From Sulfurimonas sp. (GTDB taxonomy: Bacteria; Campylobacterota; Campylobacteria; Campylobacterales; Sulfurimonadaceae), in assembly GCA_028689055.1 (NCBI GenBank), contig JAQTWZ010000005.1:1-64000 (forward strand): DNA of 64,000 bases, read 5' to 3'. The notes below the pieces were generated by a model that saw only the letters and a list, made by a program, of their open reading frames with translations, ran no database searches and had not been told where the DNA came from. Both the position numbers and the translations under genes were made by a program. Every line of letters begins with the position of its first letter. Positions within the stretch are counted from its first letter, which is position 1. Of this stretch, positions 46,350 to 56,028 are shown piece by piece.

Positions 46350-46824
46350 TTTCAAAAAACGAGACGTGTTTTCATTACTGTTTATGATTTTTGAGATAAT
46401 TAGTCACCTCTGAAAAATGCAATCCTTATTATCAGTATTTCTGCGGAATGAATGACTATTAAGCAAAACTGCCATGTGACGCGACAGAACTTGTAAAGTT
46501 TCGTAAGTGTATAGGTTAAGATGAAGTCGATATTATTTTTGGAGTCAGTGTTGCATGGTAAGCTGGTAATCAAGATCATTAACCGTTTTATGCGAGTGTT
46601 GCTTCAAAAGAGAACTTCACACAATAAGGTCTATTCACTTCATTAGTGTTTGATTATCAGAGTGTGGCAAAACTCATTCGATGCTTCTTTAGGAATTGGA
46701 ATGTGACAAGTAGAAATTCAAAATATAGGACTCTGCTTTACGCTTGAAATGAACTTGAAATCTTGTTTTTCAGGGGCGACTAACTACGCAGTAGCACAAT
46801 TTCCGCAGGAGGAACATTACAGTC

Positions 46825-46846
46825 ACTGCGAGCGTAGCGCGGCAGT
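46825..46846. repeat. REP-like palindromic element
   Basis: ACTGC and GCAGT arms enclose GAGCGTAGCGCG, itself with a GCG-TAG-CGC core. GC-rich and isolated in AT-rich DNA. It resembles the CATTGCGAGC...GAAGCAAT palindromes scattered in many bacterial genomes. Confidence 0.5.
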
Positions 46847-46878
46847 CTCTTTTGGAGGTTTTTTGTAGTGAAGAGTGC

Positions 46879-46884
46879 TATAAT
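46879..46884 (+). promoter_or_regulatory. -10 box of MBL-fold gene
   Basis: TATAAT 33 bp before the ATG at 46918; ribosome binding site CGGAGG at 46906-46911. Confidence 0.6.
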
Positions 46885-46917
46885 AAAAGTAGAAAAATAA
46901 TGTTTCGGAGGTCTCTT

Positions 46918-48315
46918 ATGGTTCATGTGACATCGTATGGAGCGGCGCAGGGTGTGACGGGTTCTTGCCATTTGTTGAAGATAGGTTCGATTAGGATTTT
47001 GGTGGATTGTGGTCTTTTTCAGGGAGAGGGTGCGACTGAAAAAAACTATGCGCCTTTTGCGTTTGATGTAGCAAAAATAAACTATCTCATCTTGACACAT
47101 GGGCATCTTGATCACATAGGGAGAGTCGCAAAGCTTGTCAAAAATGGTTTTCATGGCACTATCATAGCGACACAACCGACAAAAGAGATAGCAAAAATCA
47201 TGCTCCTAGACAGTGCGAAGATACTCAAAGAAGAGTACAAAACACTCCGAAAAAAAGCCCGTAGAAGAGGGGAGGAAGAGAATATACTTGAGCCTCTTTA
47301 CACAGAAGAAGATGTACACAATGTTTTTGCAAAAAATTGGCATACTTTGGAGTATTTTGCTGCGTTTAAGCTCAAACAACATATCGTAGTCACGCTTGCA
47401 AACGCAGGTCATATACTCGGAAGTGCTTTTGCTATGATAGATGCTCATGATGAGGGAAAATACAAACGCATCGTTTTTTCGGGTGATTTGGGCAGTCCAA
47501 ACCGACTCATCATAGAAAATCCCAATAAGCTTGATAGGGCAAATATACTCTATCTTGAATCCACATACGGAGACAGAGTACACAAGCCGCTTGAGCAGAG
47601 CATACAAGAGTTCAAAGAAGCGGTGCAGAGTACACTCAAACGCGATGGAAATGTCATCATCCCTTCTTTTGCCCTTGAGAGAACGCAGGAGATACTTTGG
47701 CTTTTGCATGAGATGCATGACAATGGCGAGTTGCCAAAATGCAGAGTTTTTTTGGACTCTCCGCTTGCTATAAAAGCGACGGAACTTTACAACAAATATC
47801 CTCTGCATCTGAGTGATGAACTCGAATATTATGATGGAGGCGGGAGCAATCCCTTCTCTTTTTCGTGGCTCGAACCTACGCCTACGACAGATCAGTCTAT
47901 GGCGATAAACAGTGTCAAAGAGCGCTCTATCATCATCGCAGGAAGTGGGATGTGTAGTGGAGGGCGCATCATGCACCATCTCAAACACAGACTATGGAAC
48001 CCCAACAATTCTATCGTTTTTGTAGGATTTCAAGTTGGGGGAACGCTTGGGCGTGCTATTATTGATGGTGCAAAATTTGTCAATATATATGCAGAAGAGA
48101 TTATCGTCAAAGCACAGATTTTTACTATCAACGGTTTTTCAGCTCATGCAGACCAACATGAGCTACTTCAATGGATAGGCGGTGCGGAAGATATCAGTAC
48201 GCTTTGTTTGGTGCACGGCGAATTGGATAAGATGGAGATTTTTGCCAAAGCTATACATGAGCACTTTGGATATGAAGCTCTTATCGTTGAGCCAAATGTC
48301 ACACTTACTTTATAG
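46918..48315 (+). CDS. MBL-fold beta-CASP RNA hydrolase (CPSF-like)
   Basis: 465 residues from the ATG at 46918, chosen for its ribosome binding site and MVHVTSYGAAQGVTGSCHLL. Metal site HGHLDHIG, then motif 4 SGDLG, the beta-CASP insert (about 195-385) and C-terminal FSAHADQHELL. Members act as RNA endonucleases or exonucleases. The last 6 bp overlap the convergent small membrane protein. Confidence 0.9.
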   Translation: MVHVTSYGAAQGVTGSCHLLKIGSIRILVDCGLFQGEGATEKNYAPFAFDVAKINYLILTHGHLDHIGRVAKLVKNGFHGTIIATQPTKEIAKIMLLDSAKILKEEYKTLRKKARRRGEEENILEPLYTEEDVHNVFAKNWHTLEYFAAFKLKQHIVVTLANAGHILGSAFAMIDAHDEGKYKRIVFSGDLGSPNRLIIENPNKLDRANILYLESTYGDRVHKPLEQSIQEFKEAVQSTLKRDGNVIIPSFALERTQEILWLLHEMHDNGELPKCRVFLDSPLAIKATELYNKYPLHLSDELEYYDGGGSNPFSFSWLEPTPTTDQSMAINSVKERSIIIAGSGMCSGGRIMHHLKHRLWNPNNSIVFVGFQVGGTLGRAIIDGAKFVNIYAEEIIVKAQIFTINGFSAHADQHELLQWIGGAEDISTLCLVHGELDKMEIFAKAIHEHFGYEALIVEPNVTLTL

Positions 48316-48627
48316 TGGCTGCGTTTCTTCGTAGCACAACTCTTTTGCACAGTACCAGTCTGCTATAGCTTGATCGTTGTACTGATACTCTCTTTGGTTT
48401 GGCGGGATGACGCTGTTTCTGAGTTTGGAACGGACGATACCCATGACGATAAAACTGAGCAAAAGTGATAAAAGTGCCAAGAAAAAATCATACAAATACC
48501 AGATGATAAAAAAAACTCCAAATGTCGTGAACTGTAAAAATACTCTGAGTATAAAAGAGAGTAATCTACACTTTTTGGTATGCAATTTCGGTGTCGGTTC
48601 TAAGAGATAAATAGTCTCTGTGTGCAT
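48310..48627 (-). CDS. Small two-helix membrane protein
   Basis: 105 residues with a hydrophobic stretch (about 23-64) able to form two helices. Polar ends with cysteine-containing C-terminus (WYCAKELCYE). No family recognised. 23 bp after the antiporter gene on the minus strand. Confidence 0.6.
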   Translation of the reverse strand: MHTETIYLLEPTPKLHTKKCRLLSFILRVFLQFTTFGVFFIIWYLYDFFLALLSLLLSFIVMGIVRSKLRNSVIPPNQREYQYNDQAIADWYCAKELCYEETQPL

Positions 48628-48650
48628 CGTAATCTTCCTTTGTGTCGCGT

Positions 48651-49820
48651 TTAGTAATAGACGGCGATGATAGCAAACGCAAGAAAAAACATCAGGTGTG
48701 AGAGACCTTCAAAATAGTTCGTCTGCCCTTCGTCCGTCGTCTTCCAAGCCAAAATGATAGTGAGAATAAGCGCGCCAATCTCCAAAGGATTGAAATCAAG
48801 AGTGAAACGTATATCGCTCATGTACGCAAGCCCCATAAGTATCGGAACGGTGAGCAGGATGGATACGGTAGAAGCACCCATAGCGATGTTGACAACTCTT
48901 TGTATTTCATCATTTTTTGCCGCTTTGATGGCGGTGACTATCTCTGGAGAAACTGCGACGATAGCGATAATAAGCCCTGACAAACCTGCAGAGATACCAT
49001 ACTCTTTGGCGAGTTTGATACCATCGATGGCAAAAATTTCCGCACCAAAAGCGATAATGGCGATAAATAAAAATATCGAAGCGATAAGCCCAAAAATATT
49101 GAATTTTTCAAAAATATAGTCATCTTCGTCTTGCGTTTGTATCTCTAAGTTTTCTTTTGCCATCTTGCGTTTGAGACGAAAAATCCTGCTTCTAGCCGTC
49201 TGCTTGAAAAAGTGTGTATGCGTTTTTGTTTGAAATACGAGGATAACAAAATAAAAAAGTATCAATAGAGCGGCAATAGCAATAGAAGCATCCTCGATAA
49301 CACTAGGCTCATGAGCGCCCGAGCTTAGAACTCCCGGAACCAAAAGAGCGGCGGCTGTGACAAAAAGTATCGTCGTATAGGCACTTGAAGTCTCTTTGTT
49401 GTGTTCTTGTTCGGTAAAACGCAGTCCACCCAAAAAGACGGCAAGCCCCAAAAGGACATTCATATCTACGATGACGGCAGAGATAATCCCGCCTTTGACA
49501 GTTTCTATCACCTCTGGATTTGTCATGGCTTGAAGTAGAATGACATACAAAAGAATAATCTCAACAACAACCGCGCTGAGTGTAAGTACAAAACTGCCAT
49601 AAGGTTCTTGAAGTCGCTCTGATAAAATCTCCGCCACTTCAGAGACGGTGAGGGAGAGTGAACCTATCCCGATAGCGGCAAAAAGCGTCGCCATGCCCCC
49701 TTGTCCAAGTTTGTGAAAATAAAACGCAACTAAAATGGTTGTTACCCCTAAAAATATATCCCAGTAGTCTTCAACAAAATATTTGAGTTTTTTGTTTTCT
49801 TTTTGAATGGTGTCGCTCAT
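48651..49820 (-). CDS. Calcium/proton antiporter (CaCA family)
   Basis: 389 residues, about 11 membrane helices in two homologous halves with acidic motifs (SLTVSEVAEILSERLQEPYG and AVSPEIVTAIKAAKND). Exports Ca2+ against protons. The central charged loop (about 205-235) is cytoplasmic. 12 bp after mgtE, same operon. Confidence 0.82.
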   Translation of the reverse strand: MSDTIQKENKKLKYFVEDYWDIFLGVTTILVAFYFHKLGQGGMATLFAAIGIGSLSLTVSEVAEILSERLQEPYGSFVLTLSAVVVEIILLYVILLQAMTNPEVIETVKGGIISAVIVDMNVLLGLAVFLGGLRFTEQEHNKETSSAYTTILFVTAAALLVPGVLSSGAHEPSVIEDASIAIAALLILFYFVILVFQTKTHTHFFKQTARSRIFRLKRKMAKENLEIQTQDEDDYIFEKFNIFGLIASIFLFIAIIAFGAEIFAIDGIKLAKEYGISAGLSGLIIAIVAVSPEIVTAIKAAKNDEIQRVVNIAMGASTVSILLTVPILMGLAYMSDIRFTLDFNPLEIGALILTIILAWKTTDEGQTNYFEGLSHLMFFLAFAIIAVYY

Positions 49821-49832
49821 AACGTGTTTCCC

Positions 49833-51200
49833 TTACAAAAGAATGATAGTAGCTAGACCTAAAAAGCTAAAAAAGCCAACTACATCTGTCACGGTGGTAA
49901 GTAATACGGTACTTCCAATAGCAGGATCCACGCCGGCTCGCTGGAGCACAAGAGGGATCACAGAACCGAAAAAACCGGCACTAATGAGGTTGATAATCAT
50001 CGAAAGTGCGATCACCACACCAAGCATCGGCATACTAAACCAGAAGTAAGCGATGATGCCTATGATAACGGCAAAAAGCAGACCGTTGGCTAAAGAGATG
50101 ATGACCTCTTTGACGATAGTTTTTCTTGCGTCATCCCCTTCGATATCTCCCAAAGCCATCTGGCGTACGGTAACGGTAAGTGTCTGCGTACCTGCGTTTC
50201 CACCCATAGAAGCTACGATGGGCATAAGTATCGCCAGAGCAACAAGTGACTGGATTGTTGTATCAAACATACCGATAACGATAGAAGCAGCGATAGCGGT
50301 GAGAAGGTTGAGCCCTAGCCAAATCGCTCGCGTTTTCCCGATCTCAAACATATCTTCTTCTTGCTCAGCTTCGTCATTGACCCCTGCAAGGTTGAAGATC
50401 TGCTCTGTCGCACTCTCTTCGATGATGTCATAGATGTCATCGGATGTAATCCTACCGATAAGTTTGTTCTTATCATCGACAACAGCGATAGCATTGAGGT
50501 TGTAGTTGGTAACCATCTCTACCACATCTTTGATATCTTCTTTGTGGTTTACGGAAAAGTTTTTATGTTTTTCAAAAGGAATATCTTCAAATTTGAGAGC
50601 GTGCTCAAAAATAATCAGCTCTTCAAGACCGACCGAACCCAAATATTTATTGCGGTCGTTGATGAGATGAACATGCCAGATATTATCGACTTCACCGCTT
50701 TCTTTGAGCTCTTTGAGGCGGATAAGTGCATCACCGATTTTTTCATTGATATTTGCACTAAAAAGTTCCGTTTGCATATATGCACCGGCTTCATCCTCTT
50801 CGTAAGCGATGAGTTGTTCGATGAGCTCTTTGTCTTCATCATCAAATGACTGGAGGATATTTTGCGAAATCTCCTCATGTTCTTCACTGATGTTTTGGAT
50901 GAGTGTGGCGGCATCATCGGTGTCCATTTTAGAAGCGATATCTGCGAGTTTTTTGACACTGAAGATATCTGCCGTCTCTTCTTGCACATAATCCGGAAGC
51001 TCAGATAAGACTTCCGCAAGCAGCTCATGTGGGATTTTTTTGAGGAGAGAGACATACTCTTCATTGCTGATATCTCTGAGTTCTAAAAGCTGCTCGGCGA
51101 TGTCATAAGGGTGTACGGTGGAAGTGTTTTCTTCATATTGTTTGATTTCAAAAAATATAAGTTCGATTAAATCTGTGAGCTCTTCTTTGTCTGTTTCCAT
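49833..51200 (-). CDS. mgtE: Magnesium transporter MgtE
   Basis: 455 residues. N domain (about 20-130), paired CBS domains (about 135-260) that sense Mg2+, a plug helix and five C-terminal membrane helices (about 285-455) with MPIVASMGGNAGTQTLTV, the ion-pore signature. Upstream gene of a Mg/Ca transport operon. Confidence 0.95.
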   Translation of the reverse strand: METDKEELTDLIELIFFEIKQYEENTSTVHPYDIAEQLLELRDISNEEYVSLLKKIPHELLAEVLSELPDYVQEETADIFSVKKLADIASKMDTDDAATLIQNISEEHEEISQNILQSFDDEDKELIEQLIAYEEDEAGAYMQTELFSANINEKIGDALIRLKELKESGEVDNIWHVHLINDRNKYLGSVGLEELIIFEHALKFEDIPFEKHKNFSVNHKEDIKDVVEMVTNYNLNAIAVVDDKNKLIGRITSDDIYDIIEESATEQIFNLAGVNDEAEQEEDMFEIGKTRAIWLGLNLLTAIAASIVIGMFDTTIQSLVALAILMPIVASMGGNAGTQTLTVTVRQMALGDIEGDDARKTIVKEVIISLANGLLFAVIIGIIAYFWFSMPMLGVVIALSMIINLISAGFFGSVIPLVLQRAGVDPAIGSTVLLTTVTDVVGFFSFLGLATIILL

Positions 51201-51228
51201 CCGCTTCTCCTTATATAATAAGTGTGCA

Positions 51229-51234
51229 ATTATA
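51229..51234 (-). promoter_or_regulatory. -10 box of mgtE operon
   Basis: Minus-strand TATAAT, about 28 bp before the mgtE ATG. Confidence 0.5.
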
Positions 51235-51331
51235 CTTTTAGATATGTTTATTATTCTCTAAGTTGTGAAATAAGTTCAAATGTTTCAAACGCAAGGTCTG
51301 ATAGTTAAAACAAAAAATACACAACATTTGA

Positions 51332-51337
51332 TATAAT
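51332..51337 (+). promoter_or_regulatory. -10 box of rimB-rimK operon
   Basis: TATAAT about 21 bp before the ATG at 51359; ribosome binding site AGGGGG lies between. Confidence 0.6.
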
Positions 51338-51358
51338 CACTCGTTTTAGGGGGCTTTT

Positions 51359-51799
51359 ATGCAAAACAAAAAAATAGTCGGTAATGTGGAGATAATATCA
51401 ATCTTAGATTTAGAACTCTTTGATTTGGATGCAAAAATAGATACGGGTGCGGACTCAAATGCCTTGCACTGCGATGATATTTTTGTAGATGAAAACAACA
51501 ACGTTCACTTTAGACTTGTGGACGATGTTCATGAAGCTTACCACGATAAAAAAATTGTTATGCCGCTCTATAAGCTCAAAAGTGTTCGCAGCTCAAACGG
51601 AGAACTGCAGCTTAGACCTTCCATCAAAGTTGATGTCTTGTTTTTTGGTAAAAAATACAAGGCTGTTATCTCCCTAACAAACCGTTCAGATATGAAATAT
51701 CCTATGCTTATAGGAAGGAAATTTTTAAGCGGAAAATTTTTAGTAGATGTGTCACAAGAATATTTAACAAAACAAATAACTAAAGGAAAAACCCTGTGA
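51359..51799 (+). CDS. rimB: Retropepsin-like protease, RimB family
   Basis: 146 residues. Aspartic-protease motif IDTGADSNALHC near residue 27 and a second half-site MLIGRKFLSGKF. The family (formerly 'ATP-dependent zinc protease') includes RimB of the Pseudomonas rimABK system, which removes glutamates that RimK adds to ribosomal protein S6. Four-bp overlap with rimK supports that pairing. Confidence 0.82.
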   Translation: MQNKKIVGNVEIISILDLELFDLDAKIDTGADSNALHCDDIFVDENNNVHFRLVDDVHEAYHDKKIVMPLYKLKSVRSSNGELQLRPSIKVDVLFFGKKYKAVISLTNRSDMKYPMLIGRKFLSGKFLVDVSQEYLTKQITKGKTL

Positions 51800-52722
51800 G
51801 AGTTTATATATTATCAAGAAATAAGGCACTCTATTCAACACAACGACTCGTAGAAGAAGCAGAGGCAAAAGGCTGGGAAGTCAAAGTTATTGATTATTTA
51901 AAATGTACTATAGAAATCATGAAAGGGGAGTTGGTTATAAATTATCTGGGGAAAGTTTTACCGACTCCTGATGCCATTATCCCAAGAATAGGGGCGAGTA
52001 GAACATTTTACGGTACTGCAATGGTGAGACACTTTGAGATGATGGATGTTTTTAGTACCTCAGGCAATCTGGCTATTGCGCGTAGTCGTGATAAACTCAG
52101 AAGTTTGCAGGTTCTCTCAAAGCATGGAGTCGATATGCCAAGAACGGTTTTTGCATCCAACAAATCAAGTGCAAAAGATGTAATAGCACTCAGCGGAGGT
52201 GTACCTCTTGTGCTCAAAATCCTTGAAGGGACGCAGGGTGTCGGTGTTGTTTTGGTCGATACGGAAAAGGCGGCAAAGTCTGTTCTTGATGCGTTTTATG
52301 GCATGGATGTAAACTTGCTCATCCAAGAATACATCGAAGAAGCGGGAGGTGCAGATATCCGTGCTTTTATCGTTGGCGGTGAAGTTGTGGGGGCTATGAA
52401 ACGCCAAGGTGCCGAAGGTGATTTTAGATCCAATCTACATCAAGGCGGAAGTGCTACAATCTACAAACTCAACAGAAAAGAGAAGACAACAGCCCTTGCA
52501 GCCGCTAAAGCTATGGGACTCGGCGTGTGTGGCGTGGATATGATTCCATCAAAACGCGGTCCGCTTGTTATGGAAGTAAACTCATCTCCGGGTCTTGAGG
52601 GAATCGAAAAATCTACAAATATCAATATCGCCGCAAAAATCATGGAATATATAGAAAAAAATGTGCCTCATAAATCGAGTGGTCTTATCAAAAAAGTCAA
52701 AAGAGACAATATTGGAGCTTAA
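51796..52722 (+). CDS. rimK: RimK-type ATP-grasp glutamate ligase
   Basis: 308 residues. Pre-ATP-grasp domain (1-100), then ATP-grasp with VPLVLKILEGTQGVGVVLVD and MEVNSSPGLEGIEKSTN. Adds glutamate residues to a protein C-terminus (S6 in E. coli). Third gene of the operon follows 19 bp later. Confidence 0.94.
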   Translation: MRVYILSRNKALYSTQRLVEEAEAKGWEVKVIDYLKCTIEIMKGELVINYLGKVLPTPDAIIPRIGASRTFYGTAMVRHFEMMDVFSTSGNLAIARSRDKLRSLQVLSKHGVDMPRTVFASNKSSAKDVIALSGGVPLVLKILEGTQGVGVVLVDTEKAAKSVLDAFYGMDVNLLIQEYIEEAGGADIRAFIVGGEVVGAMKRQGAEGDFRSNLHQGGSATIYKLNRKEKTTALAAAKAMGLGVCGVDMIPSKRGPLVMEVNSSPGLEGIEKSTNINIAAKIMEYIEKNVPHKSSGLIKKVKRDNIGA

Positions 52723-52741
52723 AGGAGAGACGAAAAGAAAC

Positions 52742-53797
52742 ATGGAAGAATTTTACGATATTTTAAAACAGCTAATACGTATCCCAAGTGTTGTAGGTGC
52801 GGAGCATCCATTTTTTATGTTTGTCAAACGCGAGCTTGAAGAGCTTGGTGTGAGTGTAGAGTATTATGACGGTGTTTTGGTCGCAAAAGGCGATAAGCCT
52901 GAGAGTGGATATCTCTCTTCACACGCCGATAGACACGGGCTTTTTTGTACAGGGCACAATGAGTTTCAGTACGCTGCGTTTATCACAAAAAATCGCGCAG
53001 ACTTGACGGGAAACTCAAACGCAGAACAGCTTTTACGCAATTTTACTTCACGTTTTGTGGATGAAAAAGTCCAAGCCTATGAGCCGTGGTCGGGAGCTTA
53101 TCTGGGGATAGGAACTATCAAAGAAGCTTTTTTGTGTAATAGAAGAAAAAATATCATCTTTAAAGTCGAAGGTTTTGACTATCTTTTTCCTTCAACGCCG
53201 ATTGCGTTTATGGACAAACTTGAATTTCGCGGGGATATCATCTCTGCACAGCTTGACAATGTCATCTCTATAGCCATCATGATCTATATGTATCAGATAG
53301 GTTATCAAGGAACTGCGTTTTTCACGGCTTCTGAAGAGGCTGGAAAGAGTTGGAGATTTTTGCTGGAGTATTTCAAACGCTTCGATATTACAACCAATGA
53401 ACTGCTTGTTTTGGACACAAGTCCTTATGAGAGACTTGAAGATATCAAAGCGATAGATATCGTGCTAAGAAATCGTGACTCAAACGCAGTCTTTCGTTCG
53501 CCACTCAAAGAAAAGATAAAAAAAATAGCCAAAAAAGAGGGTGTGCGTTATCACTTCAAAGATACCTATCTCAAAGAAAAAATGGCAAAAAATGGTACAA
53601 AAGGCTCTTTGGGAACCACAGAAATGGGGCGAATAATCCATGCGACGAAGGGAGAGATACAAGGTACGACTCTGCAAATACCGACTATAGGTTATCACAC
53701 GGTCAATGAAACAGCTTCGACAAAATCTGTAGAGAGTATCATCAAAGTCTTAAAGGGTTTGTACATAAATGAAAAAGTAAAAGAGAAGGCGGCGTAA
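52742..53797 (+). CDS. M42-like aminopeptidase
   Basis: 351 residues from ATG 52742 (MEEFYDILKQLIRIPSVVG); AAGGAG lies upstream. Metal-binding set of co-catalytic peptidases visible: His in SSHADRHG, Asp in AQLDNVIS, Glu in TASEEAGK, Asp in LDTSPYE, His in IIHATKGE. Cleaves N-terminal residues, metal dependent. Its linkage to rimB-rimK suggests work on glutamylated peptides; this is inference. Confidence 0.85.
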   Translation: MEEFYDILKQLIRIPSVVGAEHPFFMFVKRELEELGVSVEYYDGVLVAKGDKPESGYLSSHADRHGLFCTGHNEFQYAAFITKNRADLTGNSNAEQLLRNFTSRFVDEKVQAYEPWSGAYLGIGTIKEAFLCNRRKNIIFKVEGFDYLFPSTPIAFMDKLEFRGDIISAQLDNVISIAIMIYMYQIGYQGTAFFTASEEAGKSWRFLLEYFKRFDITTNELLVLDTSPYERLEDIKAIDIVLRNRDSNAVFRSPLKEKIKKIAKKEGVRYHFKDTYLKEKMAKNGTKGSLGTTEMGRIIHATKGEIQGTTLQIPTIGYHTVNETASTKSVESIIKVLKGLYINEKVKEKAA

Positions 53798-53819
53798 TAA
53801 ACGCAGCCTTACATGAGCA

Positions 53820-54218
53820 CTAAACGAGTTGTTTGTAGAGAGAGTTGAGGTCTCCTAGAACCCAGATATCGATGATTTTTTCATCTTTTATCTTAAAAAA
53901 GGAAGCACCGTAATAGATGATATGGTTGCCTGTGGCTTCAAAATCAAGTAGTTTGCCGCTGTGTGTGCCGTTGTAGAGCGTGCGCGTGGCGACAAAATTG
54001 TTCTCAGCAACCATAATCTCAACAGAGTGATAAAGGTTGGGAATCCCCGCGATAATAGTATCAAAGTAGTTTAAAAACTCTTCTCTTCCTCTTGTCTCTA
54101 TATTGAGCGAACCTCGAAAAACTATATCTTCGTGGAGAAGTTTTTCGACATAGGATTTATTCTGTTTATTCCATAAATTTTCATAGTATGAAGTGATGAT
54201 TTGTTTTTTTGCTTTCAT
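53820..54218 (-). CDS. SnoaL/NTF2-like protein
   Basis: 132 residues with the cone-shaped NTF2 fold pattern: LWNKQNKSYVEKLLHEDIVFRG, then REEFLNYFDTIIAGIP and GASFFKIKDEKIIDIW. Members bind small molecules or act as cyclases; function unknown here. Convergent with the peptidase, divergent from the antiporter. Confidence 0.8.
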   Translation of the reverse strand: MKAKKQIITSYYENLWNKQNKSYVEKLLHEDIVFRGSLNIETRGREEFLNYFDTIIAGIPNLYHSVEIMVAENNFVATRTLYNGTHSGKLLDFEATGNHIIYYGASFFKIKDEKIIDIWVLGDLNSLYKQLV

Positions 54219-54245
54219 GGTCTCTCAAGCGTTGAAATTTTCGCA

Positions 54246-54251
54246 ATTATA
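54246..54251 (-). promoter_or_regulatory. -10 box of SnoaL-like gene
   Basis: Minus-strand TATAAT, about 28 bp before the ATG. Confidence 0.45.
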
Positions 54252-54272
54252 CTTGAATTTGTGAAATTAGTA

Positions 54273-54278
54273 TATAAT
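54273..54278 (+). promoter_or_regulatory. -10 box of antiporter gene
   Basis: TATAAT 37 bp before the GTG start, with AAAAGGAG as ribosome binding site. Confidence 0.55.
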
Positions 54279-54315
54279 CATTTTCTTATGTAAATGAATA
54301 AAAAAAGGAGATGAT

Positions 54316-55911
54316 GTGCTAGGAATCATTGTTGCGACACTGTTTATTGCCCTTGCAACCAACATTCTTTTGAGAAAGTTTGAGCTGCCTACGATTATCG
54401 GCTATATTTTTACGGGAACGATTATCTCTTATCTTTTTGGGCTGCATGAGGCTGTGAACAACCATGAGCTCAAAGAGATAGCTGAGTTTGGTATTGTGTT
54501 TTTGATGTTTACTATAGGTTTGGAGTTTTCTTTAAAGCATTTGAGAGATATGAAATATGAAGTGTTTGTCGTGGGTACGCTGCAGATACTTATAACAGCC
54601 GGTATAGTCTTACTCACCTCTTATTATCTTCTCGGGATAGACAAATATAGCGCACTCGTTCTCTCTATGGCAATCGCTATGTCTTCAACAGCCATCGTTC
54701 TCAAGACATTCAACGAAACAGGTGAGATAAACAAGCGATACGGAAAAAATGCTTTAGGTATTTTGATAATGCAGGATATTGCGGTTATCCCGATTCTCAT
54801 CATCATCGGGGTGATAAGTTCTCAAGAGAGTTCTTTGAGAAGTGTTGTTGCAGAAGTCACATTGGGTGTTATCATCCTGCTTGGGGCAATGTATGTTATA
54901 GGGAAGTATCTTCTCAACCCTTTTTTCAATCAAATAATCAAAACAAAGTCCGATGAACTTTTTATGGGTTCTATACTTTTTTTAGCTATTGGGGCATCTT
55001 ATGGAGCGAATCTTCTTGGTTTTTCTTACTCTTTGGGTGCTTTTGTAGCCGGTATGCTTATCGCGGAGACAAAATATAAACATCAGGCGCAGGCCGATCT
55101 GATTCCATTTCGGGATATTCTTTTGGGTATCTTTTTTATCACGGTGGGAATGCAGATTCGTTTTGATATTATTTTTGAATATCTCCATTTTGTAGCATTA
55201 CTGCTTATCTCGATTATGTTTGTCAAGTTTGTCGTGATTTATCTTTTGATACGCATGAGCAAGCTCAATAATAGAAGAACAACACTCAAAACAGCTTTCT
55301 CATTGATTCAGATAGGAGAATTTTCCCTTGCGATTTTAGAGTTGGCACGTGTCAACTTCATCATAGAAGCCTCTTATAGTCAAGTGATGATTGTAACTAT
55401 TGTTATTTCGATGATTCTCACTCCTTTGATACTGAAAAATCTCAGCGCTATAGCTGACTTTTTTATCAAAGAAGAATATACGGATATGGATAAAAGTTTT
55501 CAAAGTAACCCTTTTGAAGAACATCTCGTCGTCTTAGGTTATGGAGAGTTTGGTCAGAGTGTCGTCGCACGTCTCAAAGCCGATGGTGAGCTGTATATTA
55601 TCGTAGAAAACAATATGGAGCAGTTTCGTTTGGCAAGGGAAAATAATGAACCTGTTATCTTCGGATCGGCTGCAAATCGGGAGATACTTAAAAGTGCTTA
55701 CCTTGATAAAGCCAAAAAAATCATCGTGGCGATTGACAATCCAAGAAAACTTCATATCGTATGCGAAAATGTCAAAAACATCATTGCAAGCGATAAAATA
55801 ATCGTAAAAGTGCACTCATTCAAAGAGCAAGATTCCTTGCTTGAGATGGGTATTACGAATATTATTGTCGAAAATCAAGCAACCATAAAAGAACTTCATA
55901 ACTATATATAG
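54316..55911 (+). CDS. KefB-type cation:proton antiporter with TrkA-N domain
   Basis: 531 residues. CPA2 antiporter domain of about 12-13 helices (1-385), then a TrkA-N/RCK domain from about 400 (HLVVLGYGEFGQSVVARL) that binds NAD(H). Probably K+ or Na+ efflux with ligand gating. GTG start supported by GGAG. A strong hairpin ends the gene. Confidence 0.88.
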   Translation: MLGIIVATLFIALATNILLRKFELPTIIGYIFTGTIISYLFGLHEAVNNHELKEIAEFGIVFLMFTIGLEFSLKHLRDMKYEVFVVGTLQILITAGIVLLTSYYLLGIDKYSALVLSMAIAMSSTAIVLKTFNETGEINKRYGKNALGILIMQDIAVIPILIIIGVISSQESSLRSVVAEVTLGVIILLGAMYVIGKYLLNPFFNQIIKTKSDELFMGSILFLAIGASYGANLLGFSYSLGAFVAGMLIAETKYKHQAQADLIPFRDILLGIFFITVGMQIRFDIIFEYLHFVALLLISIMFVKFVVIYLLIRMSKLNNRRTTLKTAFSLIQIGEFSLAILELARVNFIIEASYSQVMIVTIVISMILTPLILKNLSAIADFFIKEEYTDMDKSFQSNPFEEHLVVLGYGEFGQSVVARLKADGELYIIVENNMEQFRLARENNEPVIFGSAANREILKSAYLDKAKKIIVAIDNPRKLHIVCENVKNIIASDKIIVKVHSFKEQDSLLEMGITNIIVENQATIKELHNYI

Positions 55912-55926
55912 TTCCTATCTTTACTA

Positions 55927-55959
55927 AACTTACTTTAGTCTATTGGACTAAAGTAAGTT
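55927..55959. terminator. Strong hairpin between antiporter and htpG
   Basis: AACTTACTTTAGTC pairs perfectly over 14 bp with GACTAAAGTAAGTT, loop TATTG, followed by a T-rich tract (GATTTTAG). Confidence 0.65.
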
Positions 55960-56028
55960 GATTTTAGTTGCATTTATTAACCTTTTTTTGTTAAAATCCT
56001 GAAAATTTTTACTCAAAAGGAATTTACT

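Larger units (their letters stand above)
46350..46917. other. 570-bp gene-poor region with palindromic repeat
   Basis: No frame with convincing coding character. One plus-strand frame (about 46520-46790) has several stretches of ordinary-looking residues broken by stop codons, which may be a decayed gene. A REP-like palindrome lies at 46825-46846. The promoter and ribosome binding site of the MBL gene are at the right end. Confidence 0.45.

Noticed and set aside
47206..47988. 260-codon minus-strand frame opposite the MBL-fold gene
   Set aside because: Antisense shadow; composition rich in Arg/Cys/Phe and no family features.
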